From Blastopirellula sp. (lineage in GTDB: Bacteria; Planctomycetota; Planctomycetia; Pirellulales; Pirellulaceae), in assembly GCA_002733575.1 (NCBI GenBank), contig NVWB01000022.1, positions 1 to 53,950 of the forward strand: a stretch of 53,950 bases of DNA. Reading direction: 5' to 3'. Positions 17,999 through 26,960 of this stretch are shown one piece after another (position 1 is the first letter of the stretch; the number at the start of each line of letters is the position of its first letter). The position numbers and the translations under genes were made by a program. The notes under the pieces were generated by a model that was not told the DNA's origin, ran no database searches, and saw only the letters and a program-made list of their open reading frames with translations.

Positions 17999-18913
17999 AT
18001 GGCAACTAGCGATCAAAAAATATCGCCTGAACTTGATACCATTCATGTGGGTCATGCCACTTCGGTTCTTGCCACTTGGGCCGATGATTTGGTCGATACC
18101 ATCGTCACCAGCCCGCCCTATTATAAGCAGCGAGACTACCAAGGCGATGAGCAAATAGGGCTCGAAAAAACACCAGGCGAATATGTCGCAGCACTAACGG
18201 ATCTATTCCAAGAAGCCTATCGCGTAACCAAACCGAGCGGTAGTTTGTGGCTGGTGATTGGCGACAAATACGACAAAGGCGAACTACTTGGCATGCCCTG
18301 GCGCGTGGCGTTGGCCTTGAAAGACATTGGCTGGCGACTACGCAGCGACGTGATTTGGCACAAACCGAACGCGATGCCATCGAGCGTGAAGACCCGGCCG
18401 ACGACCGATCATGAATACATTTTCTTTTTCACCAAGAGCAAAGAGTATCACTACGATGCCGATGCGATCCGCGAACCGCATGTGACCTTCAGCGAAAACA
18501 GCAAGATGAAAGGGGGCCGCAACCACTTTCATAAACGAAACAGCACGCCAGAAGCAGGCAAGAATAGCGGAGACAGTAACCTGCACGATGGTCGTTGGGA
18601 TCAGGCGTTTCATCCCAAAGGTCGCAACAAACGAACCGTGTGGTCGGTCTCACTCTCAAAATTCCGCGAGGCCCATTTCGCCGTCTTCCCTGAAAGCATC
18701 GTCGAAACCTGCATCAAAGCCACGTGTCCTGAAGATGGAATTGTACTCGACCCATTCCTCGGCAGCGGCACCACCGCCGTGGTCGCTAAACGACTTGGCC
18801 GCAAGTACCTCGGCATCGACCAATCGGCTGAATACACCGAAATGGCCCAGCGAAGAATCGATGCGGCCAGTGAAACGACTAGTTCCAAACAAAAGACGCT
18901 TGAGTTTGACTAG
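17999..18913 (+). CDS. Orphan site-specific DNA methyltransferase (TSPPY, beta-type order)
   Basis: A 304-residue SAM-dependent DNA amino-methyltransferase. Motif IV is T37-S-P-P-Y-Y42 and motif I is F253-L-G-S-G257 in DPFLGSGTTAVVAKRLGRKYLGID; catalytic motif preceding the SAM motif is the beta-class order. The TSPPY form fits N4-cytosine or N6-adenine methylation, which sequence alone does not decide. Between them lies a target-recognition stretch rich in His and Lys (about 160-215). The ATG is only four bases past the argS stop, implying co-transcription, and no restriction endonuclease is recognisable nearby, so this is probably an orphan regulatory or protective methylase. Confidence 0.9.
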   Translation: MATSDQKISPELDTIHVGHATSVLATWADDLVDTIVTSPPYYKQRDYQGDEQIGLEKTPGEYVAALTDLFQEAYRVTKPSGSLWLVIGDKYDKGELLGMPWRVALALKDIGWRLRSDVIWHKPNAMPSSVKTRPTTDHEYIFFFTKSKEYHYDADAIREPHVTFSENSKMKGGRNHFHKRNSTPEAGKNSGDSNLHDGRWDQAFHPKGRNKRTVWSVSLSKFREAHFAVFPESIVETCIKATCPEDGIVLDPFLGSGTTAVVAKRLGRKYLGIDQSAEYTEMAQRRIDAASETTSSKQKTLEFD

Positions 18914-19194
18914 AGCATTTCTAATACCGCTATTCTGCTGTGAAACCTTCTGTCTCTTGCGAGACTGAAAAACTTGCGTCTCGAATTGACCTATCTGCTT
19001 AAAAAATCCGCCAATTAGTTAGAGACCTTGTATTTGGGTAAGAATCAGGAATTCAGGGTTCCTTTATCTCCTGGCTTCACCTATACCTAGAACCACCTGC
19101 ATACGTGATGGAGTATGTGGATGATTTTCACTAGGTAAATTTAGTGTGGATATTGGACTAGCGATTCGCCCTTTTCAAGTTGAGCGAGCAGGAA

Positions 19195-20058
19195 ATGTAC
19201 CGTTTTCCTTATATCACTGATTATGTGAACGAGGTTTTTGCGAAAGAGAAGACCCACTGGGACTTCATTTTGCTAAGGCCAGTGTTGCTGGTCGCTTACT
19301 TTTTTATTCGGTTTATTTTGTTCCCACTCAAGTTTGTGTTTCACCGAGTGCCCTATGGTTTTGAGGCATTTTTTATCGACCGGAGCATGGCGTTTGGGAT
19401 GAAGTATTTGGCTCGTCATGATGCGGCAGAACTGTTTGTGCGGCATGTGCAGATCGAACCACTTTTATATCGGCACATGCTGACGCAAGAAGGAGAACCG
19501 CCTGTAAAAGAAGTACGGAAGCTAAATGGAATTGATGGCGACTTTGGCGTCGAAGATATAAAGACTCTCGTCAAAAACAACCTGACCATTGGGCACGATC
19601 TACTCTCGTACGAGTTAGTGGACCGCTTTGACAAGGATACTTTTCTAAAGAACTTAGATTACATTCGATCTATCAAGCCAGGTAATCACGATCAATTTAG
19701 CAAAGGGGCACTGGAAGAGAATCGCAAACACTCGTTTCAGCTTCTAGGTGCAACAAATCTCGTGATGCTGGTGGTGACTGCCATTACCGTGTTTGGTGAT
19801 TTAAGAACCACCGTTACCGCTTTGAACTCGTTCGGTTCCGATTCTATTTTATTGTGGTGCATGAAACGAATTTATGCAGAGAATCAGGCGGTACAGATTG
19901 ACTTAGAGTTTTTCATGCAAGAAGTAAACAACCGAGGGCACTACAACAGCAGTGCATTTTTCTCGAACCCTAGTCAATATCTGTACTACCATATTGTCTT
20001 CGATGAAGTGGTGTATGACATGCTGCAGAATCAACCTATTCAATCAAAGATTGCGTAA
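19195..20058 (+). CDS. Membrane-associated protein of unknown function heading a KAS III/monooxygenase cluster
   Basis: A 287-residue protein that I do not recognise. An N-terminal hydrophobic region (about residues 23-50, FILLRPVLLVAYFFIRFILFPL) looks like one or two membrane helices, followed by a mostly helical, His/Glu-containing body (HDAAELFVRHVQIEPLLYRHML) and another hydrophobic segment near residues 180-200. The spread of His and Glu residues on helices could form a metal site but no named motif is complete. ATG 19195 is chosen; an in-frame TTG at 19180 is possible. The gene ends five bases before the KAS III-like gene, so the two are surely one operon and the protein probably serves the same pathway. 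Confidence 0.65.
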   Translation: MYRFPYITDYVNEVFAKEKTHWDFILLRPVLLVAYFFIRFILFPLKFVFHRVPYGFEAFFIDRSMAFGMKYLARHDAAELFVRHVQIEPLLYRHMLTQEGEPPVKEVRKLNGIDGDFGVEDIKTLVKNNLTIGHDLLSYELVDRFDKDTFLKNLDYIRSIKPGNHDQFSKGALEENRKHSFQLLGATNLVMLVVTAITVFGDLRTTVTALNSFGSDSILLWCMKRIYAENQAVQIDLEFFMQEVNNRGHYNSSAFFSNPSQYLYYHIVFDEVVYDMLQNQPIQSKIA

Positions 20059-20063
20059 GACTC

Positions 20064-21149
20064 ATGCAGTGCTATATCACACAAACGGCCTCGTACTTGC
20101 CGGGGCCAGCAGTTGAGAACGAAGATATTCAAAAGTATCTAGGGACAATCGATGGCGACGCAGAAGTAATGCCGGCGGTGCTCTCAATGAACGGTATCCT
20201 CACACGTCACTATGCCCAAGATCAACAGCAACAAAAGACGCACGATGTCTATGGCTTGGGCGCCAATGCAGTTCACAAATGCTTGGCTGAATCTCAGGGA
20301 ACCAACCCAACTTACCTGGCCACTGGCACAACTTACTCACCCCTGGCCGCACCAGGCTTTGCGTCAATTTTGCATAGCCAATTGCAAGATAGAAATGTAT
20401 TGAATCACCCGGTCGAGATCAGTTCGCATTCTGGCATTTGTTCTTCAGCAGCCACCGCCATGGTTGGGGCAATTCGCGCGGTCAGCAGTGGCCAACATGA
20501 CTCGGCCCTTTGCGTTGGTGCTGAACATGCTTCGGAAGTCTTGAAAGCGTCGAAGATTCGCCCGGTCGATGATCGTGATCAACATACGAATTTGCGTAAT
20601 AGTCAGTGGTTTATGTCGGTGTTTCTGCGGTTTATGCTTTCCGATGGAGCCGGTGCGTTTCTGCTAGAAAACAAACCGAGTGCCGACCGACTTTCGTTGA
20701 AAGTGAACTGGACGCATTCGCAGTCTTATGCACACGAAACACCACTTTGCATGCAGCTCGATAATAGTACGGCCCAATTGAGCCAAGACATCTCGGTTTT
20801 ATCGCGTCATCTTGTTCCATCCGCCAGCCAGTTCTTAAACAGTGCGATAGAAACGAATCAGGATGACCTTGATTCGTACACAATGGTTTTGCCCCACATG
20901 TCGTCCTTCTTTTTTCGCCGCAAGATGGAACGCGTCATTGCCCGTAATTGTGCCGATCCAGATAACCCTGTTCCGTATTGGACTAACCTGGCAACCGCTG
21001 GCAACACGGGTGCCGCCAGTATTTACCTTATGCTAGATGAATTTATCAAGCAGCACGATCTATCAGATGGAGATCGTCTATTGCTGTTTGTGCCGGAGTC
21101 TGGCCAGTTTAATTATGTGATGGTGAGCCTGACCGTGGTACTGCCATGA
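20064..21149 (+). CDS. 3-oxoacyl-ACP synthase III-like condensing enzyme
   Basis: A 361-residue thiolase-fold enzyme of the KAS III/FabH type, which condenses an acyl-CoA or acyl starter with malonyl-ACP, or in relatives performs acyl transfer. The catalytic triad is readable: C126 in SSHSGICSSAATAM, H278 in VLPHMSSFF and N314 in NLATAGNTGAAS. DGAGAFLLE near 194-202 is the usual conserved glycine segment. It diverges from housekeeping FabH (no standard DMxAACxGF around the cysteine), and its neighbours are a monooxygenase and a P450, so it more likely initiates a specialised lipid or ketone product. The stop overlaps the next ATG (21146-21149), indicating translational coupling. Confidence 0.82.
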   Translation: MQCYITQTASYLPGPAVENEDIQKYLGTIDGDAEVMPAVLSMNGILTRHYAQDQQQQKTHDVYGLGANAVHKCLAESQGTNPTYLATGTTYSPLAAPGFASILHSQLQDRNVLNHPVEISSHSGICSSAATAMVGAIRAVSSGQHDSALCVGAEHASEVLKASKIRPVDDRDQHTNLRNSQWFMSVFLRFMLSDGAGAFLLENKPSADRLSLKVNWTHSQSYAHETPLCMQLDNSTAQLSQDISVLSRHLVPSASQFLNSAIETNQDDLDSYTMVLPHMSSFFFRRKMERVIARNCADPDNPVPYWTNLATAGNTGAASIYLMLDEFIKQHDLSDGDRLLLFVPESGQFNYVMVSLTVVLP

Positions 21150-22813
21150 CAAATGAAAACCTTTCACAGGATAAAAGTAAGCCCCAACTTCGGTTGGCCA
21201 TCATCGGCGGTGGCAGCAGCGGGCTCATCAGCCTGAAAAATTCGCTCGATCTGCTGCCAGACTGGGAGATTGTTTGCTTTGAAAAATCGGACCAGATTAT
21301 TGGCTGCTGGGGAAACCCCTATCCGCAATTTGTTTCGACTTCAACAAAGTACACCACACAGTTTGCCTGTTTTCCAAAGTTCGATGCCCTGTGTTTGCCA
21401 GATCACGGAGCAAGCCGGAGTGAGTTCTTTCGTGATGATGAATATGGGCAATACCTTGAGGAATTCGCCGATGAGTTTGCATTGCGGTCTCATATCAAAT
21501 TGAAAACTTCGGTCGAAAACATCTGCCGAGATGCAGAAGATGCCGGTTGGAATTTAACGATACGAGATGGCAGCCAAACGGAAGCAGAGACTAGAGAAGA
21601 ACGATTTGATCATGTAATTCTTTGTACTGGTCTGGCAGCCCAGCCGAAGCAGATTGATAGCGAGATCGAGTCTCTTTCGGTAGCAGAATTGAATCACGCC
21701 AAGGGCTTGTCCCATATCAAGGATAAGAAAATAGTCGTTATCGGCGGTGGCGAATCCGCAGTCGATTACGCCAATCGACTTGCTCGACCGGAGTTGAAAA
21801 ACGAAGTCTATCTTTCACTCAAATCAGGCATTCGAGTCAGCCCCCGTTATCATCCCATACGGAGTGTGCCTTCTGATTTCTTGCGTAACCGGTTGATGCT
21901 GTCGATTCATCCCGATATTCGCAACTGGATTGGTCAACGGTTTGTCGAGTGGCGAATCCAATATCAGGAAACCTTCGAGTGGTTGTTCCCTAAGTCAAAG
22001 GGAGAGAGCGAACCTGCTGAAACATCGCAGGAATCCATCAACCAGAACCGTAAAGACTGGGCCTATAAGCTGACTAAAACAGCCAAAGATGACTTGTTCA
22101 ATATGTTTCATAACAAGAGCGATGACTTTTTGGATGCGGTCGGCGATGATCGGATCTCTATCATCGGTGAATCAATCGATAATCGATTCACGACATTCCA
22201 TGAATATGATTCTGATCAAGAGATTGAAGTTCGACCTGATTTGATCGTGCCAGCAGTCGGGTATCGTTCGATATTAAATGAACTCTCCGAAGGGGAAATT
22301 CAACTCCCGGACTTCTACCTGGGGTGCTGTCACGTGAATTACTCTGACTTGTTCTTAGTCGGATTTGCTCGACCGATCATCGGCAACATACCGACGATCA
22401 GCGAAGTTCAGGCCCAGTTTGTGTGTGGCATGATTGATGGAAAATATCAGCGGCCTGAGGAGATTGAAGCCATTCACCGTGCCGACTCGGACTTCAGAAA
22501 ATTGCGCTATAAAAACCTGAATCGAGAGTCGGTCTATCCTGTGGAGATGTTTCCCTATTGCGATCATCTAACACGGTTGATGCACACGTTCCCAACCGTG
22601 AAATCGGTAGGCTCACTATTCGCCTGGTGTCGAATGCAGCTTGCACCAGCCACTACGCTGCATTACTTGAGAGATGAGACAGCGGTTCGTGATTCATCAA
22701 AACCAGTGCCGATCTATATGCCGCCGGTTTTGATTGCCATTCTGCTGGTACTAAAGCCGATCAGTTGGTTTTACTCCGCATGCTCGTGGATTCGCCAGCG
22801 TCTTTCATCTTGA
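21146..22813 (+). CDS. FAD/NAD(P)-dependent monooxygenase (FMO/Baeyer-Villiger-like) with C-terminal membrane anchor
   Basis: A 555-residue flavoprotein. An FAD-binding Rossmann motif G21-G-G-S-S-G26 in AIIGGGSSGLISLK opens the protein, and a second dinucleotide motif G200-G-G-E-S-A205 in KKIVVIGGGESAVDYA should bind NADPH. The WGNPYPQF segment after the first motif and the general layout fit flavin-containing monooxygenases of the FMO, N-hydroxylase or Baeyer-Villiger type, which insert oxygen next to a ketone or onto N or S. A hydrophobic C-terminal stretch (about 523-545, PVLIAILLVLKPISWFYS) suggests membrane attachment, matching a lipid-like substrate. It overlaps the KAS III-like gene start-to-stop and overlaps the convergent P450 gene by nine bases. 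Confidence 0.82.
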   Translation: MTNENLSQDKSKPQLRLAIIGGGSSGLISLKNSLDLLPDWEIVCFEKSDQIIGCWGNPYPQFVSTSTKYTTQFACFPKFDALCLPDHGASRSEFFRDDEYGQYLEEFADEFALRSHIKLKTSVENICRDAEDAGWNLTIRDGSQTEAETREERFDHVILCTGLAAQPKQIDSEIESLSVAELNHAKGLSHIKDKKIVVIGGGESAVDYANRLARPELKNEVYLSLKSGIRVSPRYHPIRSVPSDFLRNRLMLSIHPDIRNWIGQRFVEWRIQYQETFEWLFPKSKGESEPAETSQESINQNRKDWAYKLTKTAKDDLFNMFHNKSDDFLDAVGDDRISIIGESIDNRFTTFHEYDSDQEIEVRPDLIVPAVGYRSILNELSEGEIQLPDFYLGCCHVNYSDLFLVGFARPIIGNIPTISEVQAQFVCGMIDGKYQRPEEIEAIHRADSDFRKLRYKNLNRESVYPVEMFPYCDHLTRLMHTFPTVKSVGSLFAWCRMQLAPATTLHYLRDETAVRDSSKPVPIYMPPVLIAILLVLKPISWFYSACSWIRQRLSS

Positions 22814-24157
22814 TTGCAAGCGAACCTTGAGCCCATACTTGGGTGTCATGGTCAAATGTGCGGCCATTTGATGATAGTCGCTCTCATCCACTATCACTTG
22901 AAATCGCTGTGAGATAGTGGCCAAAATCACCACTAATTCTAAAACGGCAAAATGTATTCCAATGCAAGTTCGGGGTCCGCCGCCAAAGGGAATATAGGCG
23001 TACGATGAGCGCCGGTTTTCCTCGTTGTCAGGCTCAAATCGTAATGGATTAAATTTGTTGGGCGCTTCCCAGAAGTTTTCATGTCGATGTAGTGAATATC
23101 GGCTGAATGCAATCATGGCACCTTTGGGCAAACGGGTTCCGCCGAGTTCCACTTCATTGATTGTGTTGCGGTTTTCAAACCAGAAAGGAGGGTGCATTCG
23201 CAATGTTTCGTCGATCACCATCTTGGTATATTTCAACTTGGGAACATCTTCCATTGTCAGTGGACGATTTCCTATCACTTGATCGATCTCGTCAAATAGT
23301 TTTTGTTGAACCTCTGGGTTTTGGTGCAGTTCATAAAAGATCCACGTTAATGCGGCAGACGATGTTTCGTGCCCTCCGATGATCATTCCCAAGACTTCTT
23401 CCCTGATCTCAGTGTCGTTCATTGGTGTACCACTATCTTCGTGCTTTGCCTGCAACAAGAGACTCAGTAAGTCATTATGTTGGGTGGTGTTACGCCGGCT
23501 ATCGATCATTTCTTGCAAGAACCCATGAAAGCCCTTGAGTGCAGTGCGAAGTTTTAAATTGGTCGGCGAAGGAAACCACGGGCGAGTCACAATCGGAAGC
23601 GGTGGCTTCGCACTATAGTGATTAATGATCTGGGTCCACTGACTAATATCGTCACTGTTTTGCGTGAACCCATCATGAAAGAAAGCCCGGCCTGCGATTT
23701 CAAGTGTCAGATGGTTCATCTGATCCGCAAGATCAAAAACTTTATGGTTGCGGCAACTCTCTTCCCATTGGTCGGCGAGTGTGGAAGATGCACCAATCAT
23801 CATTTGAAAATAATTATTCACTGCCGCATGGCCAAACATCGGCTGCATCAGCTTACGTTGTCGTTTCCACTTTTCCCCTTCCGAGACAACGAGCCCATCT
23901 CCAAACGCATTGCTGAATCGATTGTAAATGATGCTGTTCTTATCAAACGACTCATGCGTATCCATCAGCACTTGCTTAACCAGGGCCGGATGATTGATCA
24001 AGTAAAAGTTGAATAGCCCTCGATAGTGAATAAAATCTCCGTAGTCAGAAACCAGTCGATCAAAAAAACAAGCCGGATTGCCTGCGATCATCCATTGCTT
24101 GTAGAGCCATGGCGGCCGAACGAGTTTGCCTGAGAAATCTTGACTGCTCTGATTCAT
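22805..24157 (-). CDS. Cytochrome P450
   Basis: A 450-residue cytochrome P450 monooxygenase. The heme-binding loop FGGGPRTCIGIHFAVLE gives the thiolate ligand C398; the I-helix oxygen-activation motif is GGHETSSAALTW, and the K-helix ExxR is ETLR in VIDETLRMHPPFWFENRNT. The substrate-entry side (RKLMQPMFGHAAVNNYF) resembles bacterial P450s acting on fatty acids, terpenes or other lipids. No ferredoxin or reductase domain is fused, and none is nearby. It is convergent with the flavin monooxygenase, overlapping its 3' end by nine bases, an arrangement that ties the two genes together although they lie on opposite strands. It probably hydroxylates the product of the KAS III/FMO pathway (inference). 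Confidence 0.93.
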   Translation of the reverse strand: MNQSSQDFSGKLVRPPWLYKQWMIAGNPACFFDRLVSDYGDFIHYRGLFNFYLINHPALVKQVLMDTHESFDKNSIIYNRFSNAFGDGLVVSEGEKWKRQRKLMQPMFGHAAVNNYFQMMIGASSTLADQWEESCRNHKVFDLADQMNHLTLEIAGRAFFHDGFTQNSDDISQWTQIINHYSAKPPLPIVTRPWFPSPTNLKLRTALKGFHGFLQEMIDSRRNTTQHNDLLSLLLQAKHEDSGTPMNDTEIREEVLGMIIGGHETSSAALTWIFYELHQNPEVQQKLFDEIDQVIGNRPLTMEDVPKLKYTKMVIDETLRMHPPFWFENRNTINEVELGGTRLPKGAMIAFSRYSLHRHENFWEAPNKFNPLRFEPDNEENRRSSYAYIPFGGGPRTCIGIHFAVLELVVILATISQRFQVIVDESDYHQMAAHLTMTPKYGLKVRLQSR

Positions 24158-24225
24158 TACTTTCTTTTCCTGGGGCTAAAGCCAACCAGGCTAGGTGACT
24201 TCGTCCCTGCTGGGACTAAAAAACC

Positions 24226-25605
24226 CTAAACCTTACTCTTCATCTCAATTTCAAACCCTTTACGTTTTTCACGGCCCACAAAGCTTTGGGCTTGTTGGTC
24301 ATCGACGATTTTTTCGGCCGTGGGATCCCATTGAATTTTTCGGCCCAAGCGTGCGGCGATGCCGGCCAGGTGGCAGGTGGTGAGTGCGCGGTGGTGGGTG
24401 AATATGTCGGAGATCGGTTGCACGCGGTCGACGACGCATTCAAAGAAATTGCGGAAGTGATCGGTCAGCGGACGACCTTTATAGGCTGTTTGCATCGCGT
24501 CTTCCGGTAGTGGATTGGTGGCCAGGTCTTCGACCGGTTTGCCTGTTAGCCTGCCGCGATTGACAAAGATTCGGCCTTTGGTTCCTTCAAACAAAATCCC
24601 GTTGCCTTGATCGTGGCGGATATTGAGTTCGATGCCGTCGGCATACATGACCTTGATCATGAATTCGGTGGCCGTGTTGTAGCGATCTGGTTCAGTCGGA
24701 TGGCCATCTTTAAAGGGAACCGGATGCTTGACCATGATCGGGTCAATCGAAACGGGGCCTGTCTCGTCTTTGCCCATGCCCCACGTGGCGATATCGACAT
24801 GATGGGCACCCCAGTCGGTTAGTTTTCCGCCAGAGTATTCGTACCACCAACGAAATTCATAATGATTATTCGACCAGAATTTGGTCTCGTTCTTGTTGCC
24901 CGCCAGTCGACGATAAGAGGCTTCCGGTGCCGGACCAAGCCACTGGTTCCAATCAAGATTCTTGGGTGACTGCACGGCTGGAATTTGTGGGCTGGTCGGG
25001 GCGCCGCCAACACTGCAAGTCACTTTTTTGATTTCCCCGATTCGTCCCTGCTGAATCATGGCAATCGCTTTGACAAAGGTGCCGCTACTTCTTTGCTGGG
25101 TTCCAATTTGTACGATTCGCCCGGTTTCGCGGCAGACTTCTGACATCTGCTGCCCTTCTTCAATGGTCAGTGTCATCGGTTTTTCGCAGTAGATATCTTT
25201 GCCAGCAAGCATGGCTTCAATCGCAATTTTTGCGTGCCAATGATCGGGCGTAGAGATATGGACAATATCGATATCATCGCGGTCAAGAATCTTCCGGTAG
25301 TCGGCAACGCTATCTGGCTTCTCGCCTCCCCAGGCTTGAATCAATCCAGAAGCACGATCTCGAATCTCGGAATCGGCATCACATACGGCAACGATATCGC
25401 CATATTTGGGAAACTCTTTGCCCGAGCCATAGCCTCCGTTGACACGTCCCCAACGACTTCCAGTGCCGATCGCCGCGATTCGTGGACGATCATTTGGGTT
25501 AGCGAACCCGTGTGCTCGCCCCGATAAACCGGTCCAGATTGCAATACCAGAGAGTGCAGACGATTTCTGTAAGAAACGTCGACGGTTGACTTGCGTTTGA
25601 GACAT
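24226..25605 (-). CDS. Exported Gfo/Idh/MocA family oxidoreductase with Tat signal
   Basis: A 459-residue NAD(P)-dependent oxidoreductase. It begins with a twin-arginine signal (VNRRRFLQKSSALSGIAIW), then the Rossmann segment RIAAIGTGSRWGRV, the domain core IVHISTPDHWHAKIAIEAMLAGKDIYCEKPMTL split here as motif names only: the catalytic lysine sits in EKP, followed by the C-terminal sheet domain with GAHHVDIATWGMG. Such proteins are abundant in planctomycetes and act on sugars or sugar acids, but the substrate is unknown. The start is ATG 25605, preceded by AAGGA at good distance; the frame stays open for another 59 codons upstream but that part is not homologous. It follows the P450 gene upstream on the same strand after 68 bases. 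Confidence 0.9.
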   Translation of the reverse strand: MSQTQVNRRRFLQKSSALSGIAIWTGLSGRAHGFANPNDRPRIAAIGTGSRWGRVNGGYGSGKEFPKYGDIVAVCDADSEIRDRASGLIQAWGGEKPDSVADYRKILDRDDIDIVHISTPDHWHAKIAIEAMLAGKDIYCEKPMTLTIEEGQQMSEVCRETGRIVQIGTQQRSSGTFVKAIAMIQQGRIGEIKKVTCSVGGAPTSPQIPAVQSPKNLDWNQWLGPAPEASYRRLAGNKNETKFWSNNHYEFRWWYEYSGGKLTDWGAHHVDIATWGMGKDETGPVSIDPIMVKHPVPFKDGHPTEPDRYNTATEFMIKVMYADGIELNIRHDQGNGILFEGTKGRIFVNRGRLTGKPVEDLATNPLPEDAMQTAYKGRPLTDHFRNFFECVVDRVQPISDIFTHHRALTTCHLAGIAARLGRKIQWDPTAEKIVDDQQAQSFVGREKRKGFEIEMKSKV

Positions 25606-25921
25606 GTGGATTCCTTGTCCGATCTGAAAATAACAATTCGTTTGGGATGATGATAGAAATCGAAGTCGATTTGTCGTGTGATTTATGATTATGATTATAA
25701 CTGAACCAAGTTCTGTCGGCAACTTTATACATTTTGGGTGGCAGCGATGACGATTCCGGAGTTGGCTAGGCTTCGGGATCAAACGTGTTCGGAACGTCGT
25801 CGGTGTGGCCGAAGGCCATCAGAGGTTACAGAGGCCAAGAATTCACCGACTGTAGTCAATCACTACCGCCTTCGTTCTTCCTCCTCGCTTACGCTTCGCG
25901 CTTGAGATTGGGGAAAATCCC
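25606..25921. other. Intergenic region, no gene seen
   Basis: About 316 bases between the DedA-like gene stop and the Gfo/Idh start, both on the minus strand. It should hold the Gfo/Idh promoter. Apart from an AT-rich run (25680-25700) and a C/T-rich segment with short self-complementary GCTTACGCTTCGCGC near 25890-25905, I see no distinct element. Confidence 0.4.
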
Positions 25922-26638
25922 CTAAGATGATTCCGTCTTCTCAATTTCATCCGCTCGCTGTAAACGTTGATGCAACAGGCGGCGGATGACTACTGCTATT
26001 CCAAACGGCAAGGCAACCGAGATGGCCGATGCGATTAACAGCCATTCTTGTTCGGCAGCCACTTCACCAAAGATCGAATAGCCAAGGGCAATTCCCAGAT
26101 TGGCAAGTAAGGCTGGCAATAGAAATCGCCGCCAGGAAAGTTGATTCAGCCCCATCAGTAATACGGTTGCTTCCGCCAGAATCGGAAGTGCTCGAGTTAG
26201 CACGATGAGGATGCTTCCATACTTCTCACTGAATTTTTGCATCGCTGCTAGATCTTCTCTTGCCGCAAATCGCTGAGCTAACCGGGGCCCAAATTTGCGG
26301 GCCAGCCAAAAACCGAGAACAGCCCCGACATTGAGTCCTGCGAAAGAGACCACGGTTCCCCAAAGCCAGCCAAGTTGTGATCCGCCCAGTGTGCTGACCA
26401 AGCTTGAAGGAACTGGCAACAAGATATCACTGGCCAACAGCCCAAAAACAACTGCCGCACTTACACTGGCAGATGGCGGATGTTGCTGCCAGTTTTCAAA
26501 ATACTGTTCAATCCCGTGCCCGAACAGCAAAAATGGGAGCGTGGGTACCAACAGGATCAAGAATAAAATCAGCAGTTGGCCTCGCAATTTGCGATACGAC
26601 ATTGTTTGAGAGTTCGTGTTCAAAGCAGATGGTTTCAT
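25922..26638 (-). CDS. DedA/VTT-domain membrane protein
   Basis: A 238-residue integral membrane protein with five or six helices. The central region LLPVPSSLVSTLGGSQLGWLWGTVVSFAGLNVGAVLGFWLARKFG, summarised by its motifs PxPSSL, G-x-x-x-G and FWLARKFG, plus the later ALPILAE segment (VLTRALPILAEATVLLMG), matches the VTT/SNARE-associated (DedA, TVP38) superfamily, implicated in lipid flipping and membrane homeostasis. ATG 26638 is the likely start; an in-frame TTG two codons earlier is unlikely. It is transcribed toward the Gfo/Idh gene. The substrate lipid cannot be told from sequence. Confidence 0.85.
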   Translation of the reverse strand: MKPSALNTNSQTMSYRKLRGQLLILFLILLVPTLPFLLFGHGIEQYFENWQQHPPSASVSAAVVFGLLASDILLPVPSSLVSTLGGSQLGWLWGTVVSFAGLNVGAVLGFWLARKFGPRLAQRFAAREDLAAMQKFSEKYGSILIVLTRALPILAEATVLLMGLNQLSWRRFLLPALLANLGIALGYSIFGEVAAEQEWLLIASAISVALPFGIAVVIRRLLHQRLQRADEIEKTESS

Positions 26639-26960
26639 GTGCAAACAGGAGAGGATTGTTAAACTTTAACGCACTAAATGCGGTTGTCTGGCTATAAATA
26701 CGAGTATTAATAAGCCACTTGTATACTGCCTTTTATCGTTTGAGATTAAAAAATCCCTTAATTATTTGCAAACTATTTCCTTCGAACCAGGTCGCAACTA
26801 TCTTATATGAAGCTACTTTACATATAGTTATCGTTGCATTTGATTTAGTTTGGGGTATTCTGAACTAATACTTCTATTTATTAATCATCTTATCCAAATT
26901 TACATTTGGGTAAGTTAACAAAATCAATATTTGGTTTTTACAACACTGCGAGGAAGCACA
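26639..26960. other. AT-rich divergent intergenic region with candidate promoter
   Basis: About 320 AT-rich bases between the divergent DedA-like gene and the secreted protein at 26961. TTGCAT at 26834-26839 and TATTCT at 26856-26861, 16 bases apart, form a passable plus-strand promoter that would leave a leader of about 95 bases. No ORF or hairpin stands out. Confidence 0.35.

Noticed and set aside
17999..18913. Idea that the methyltransferase is part of a BREX, DISARM or type I/III restriction system.
   Set aside because: No partner gene of any such system is nearby; flanking genes are argS and a lipid-type cluster.
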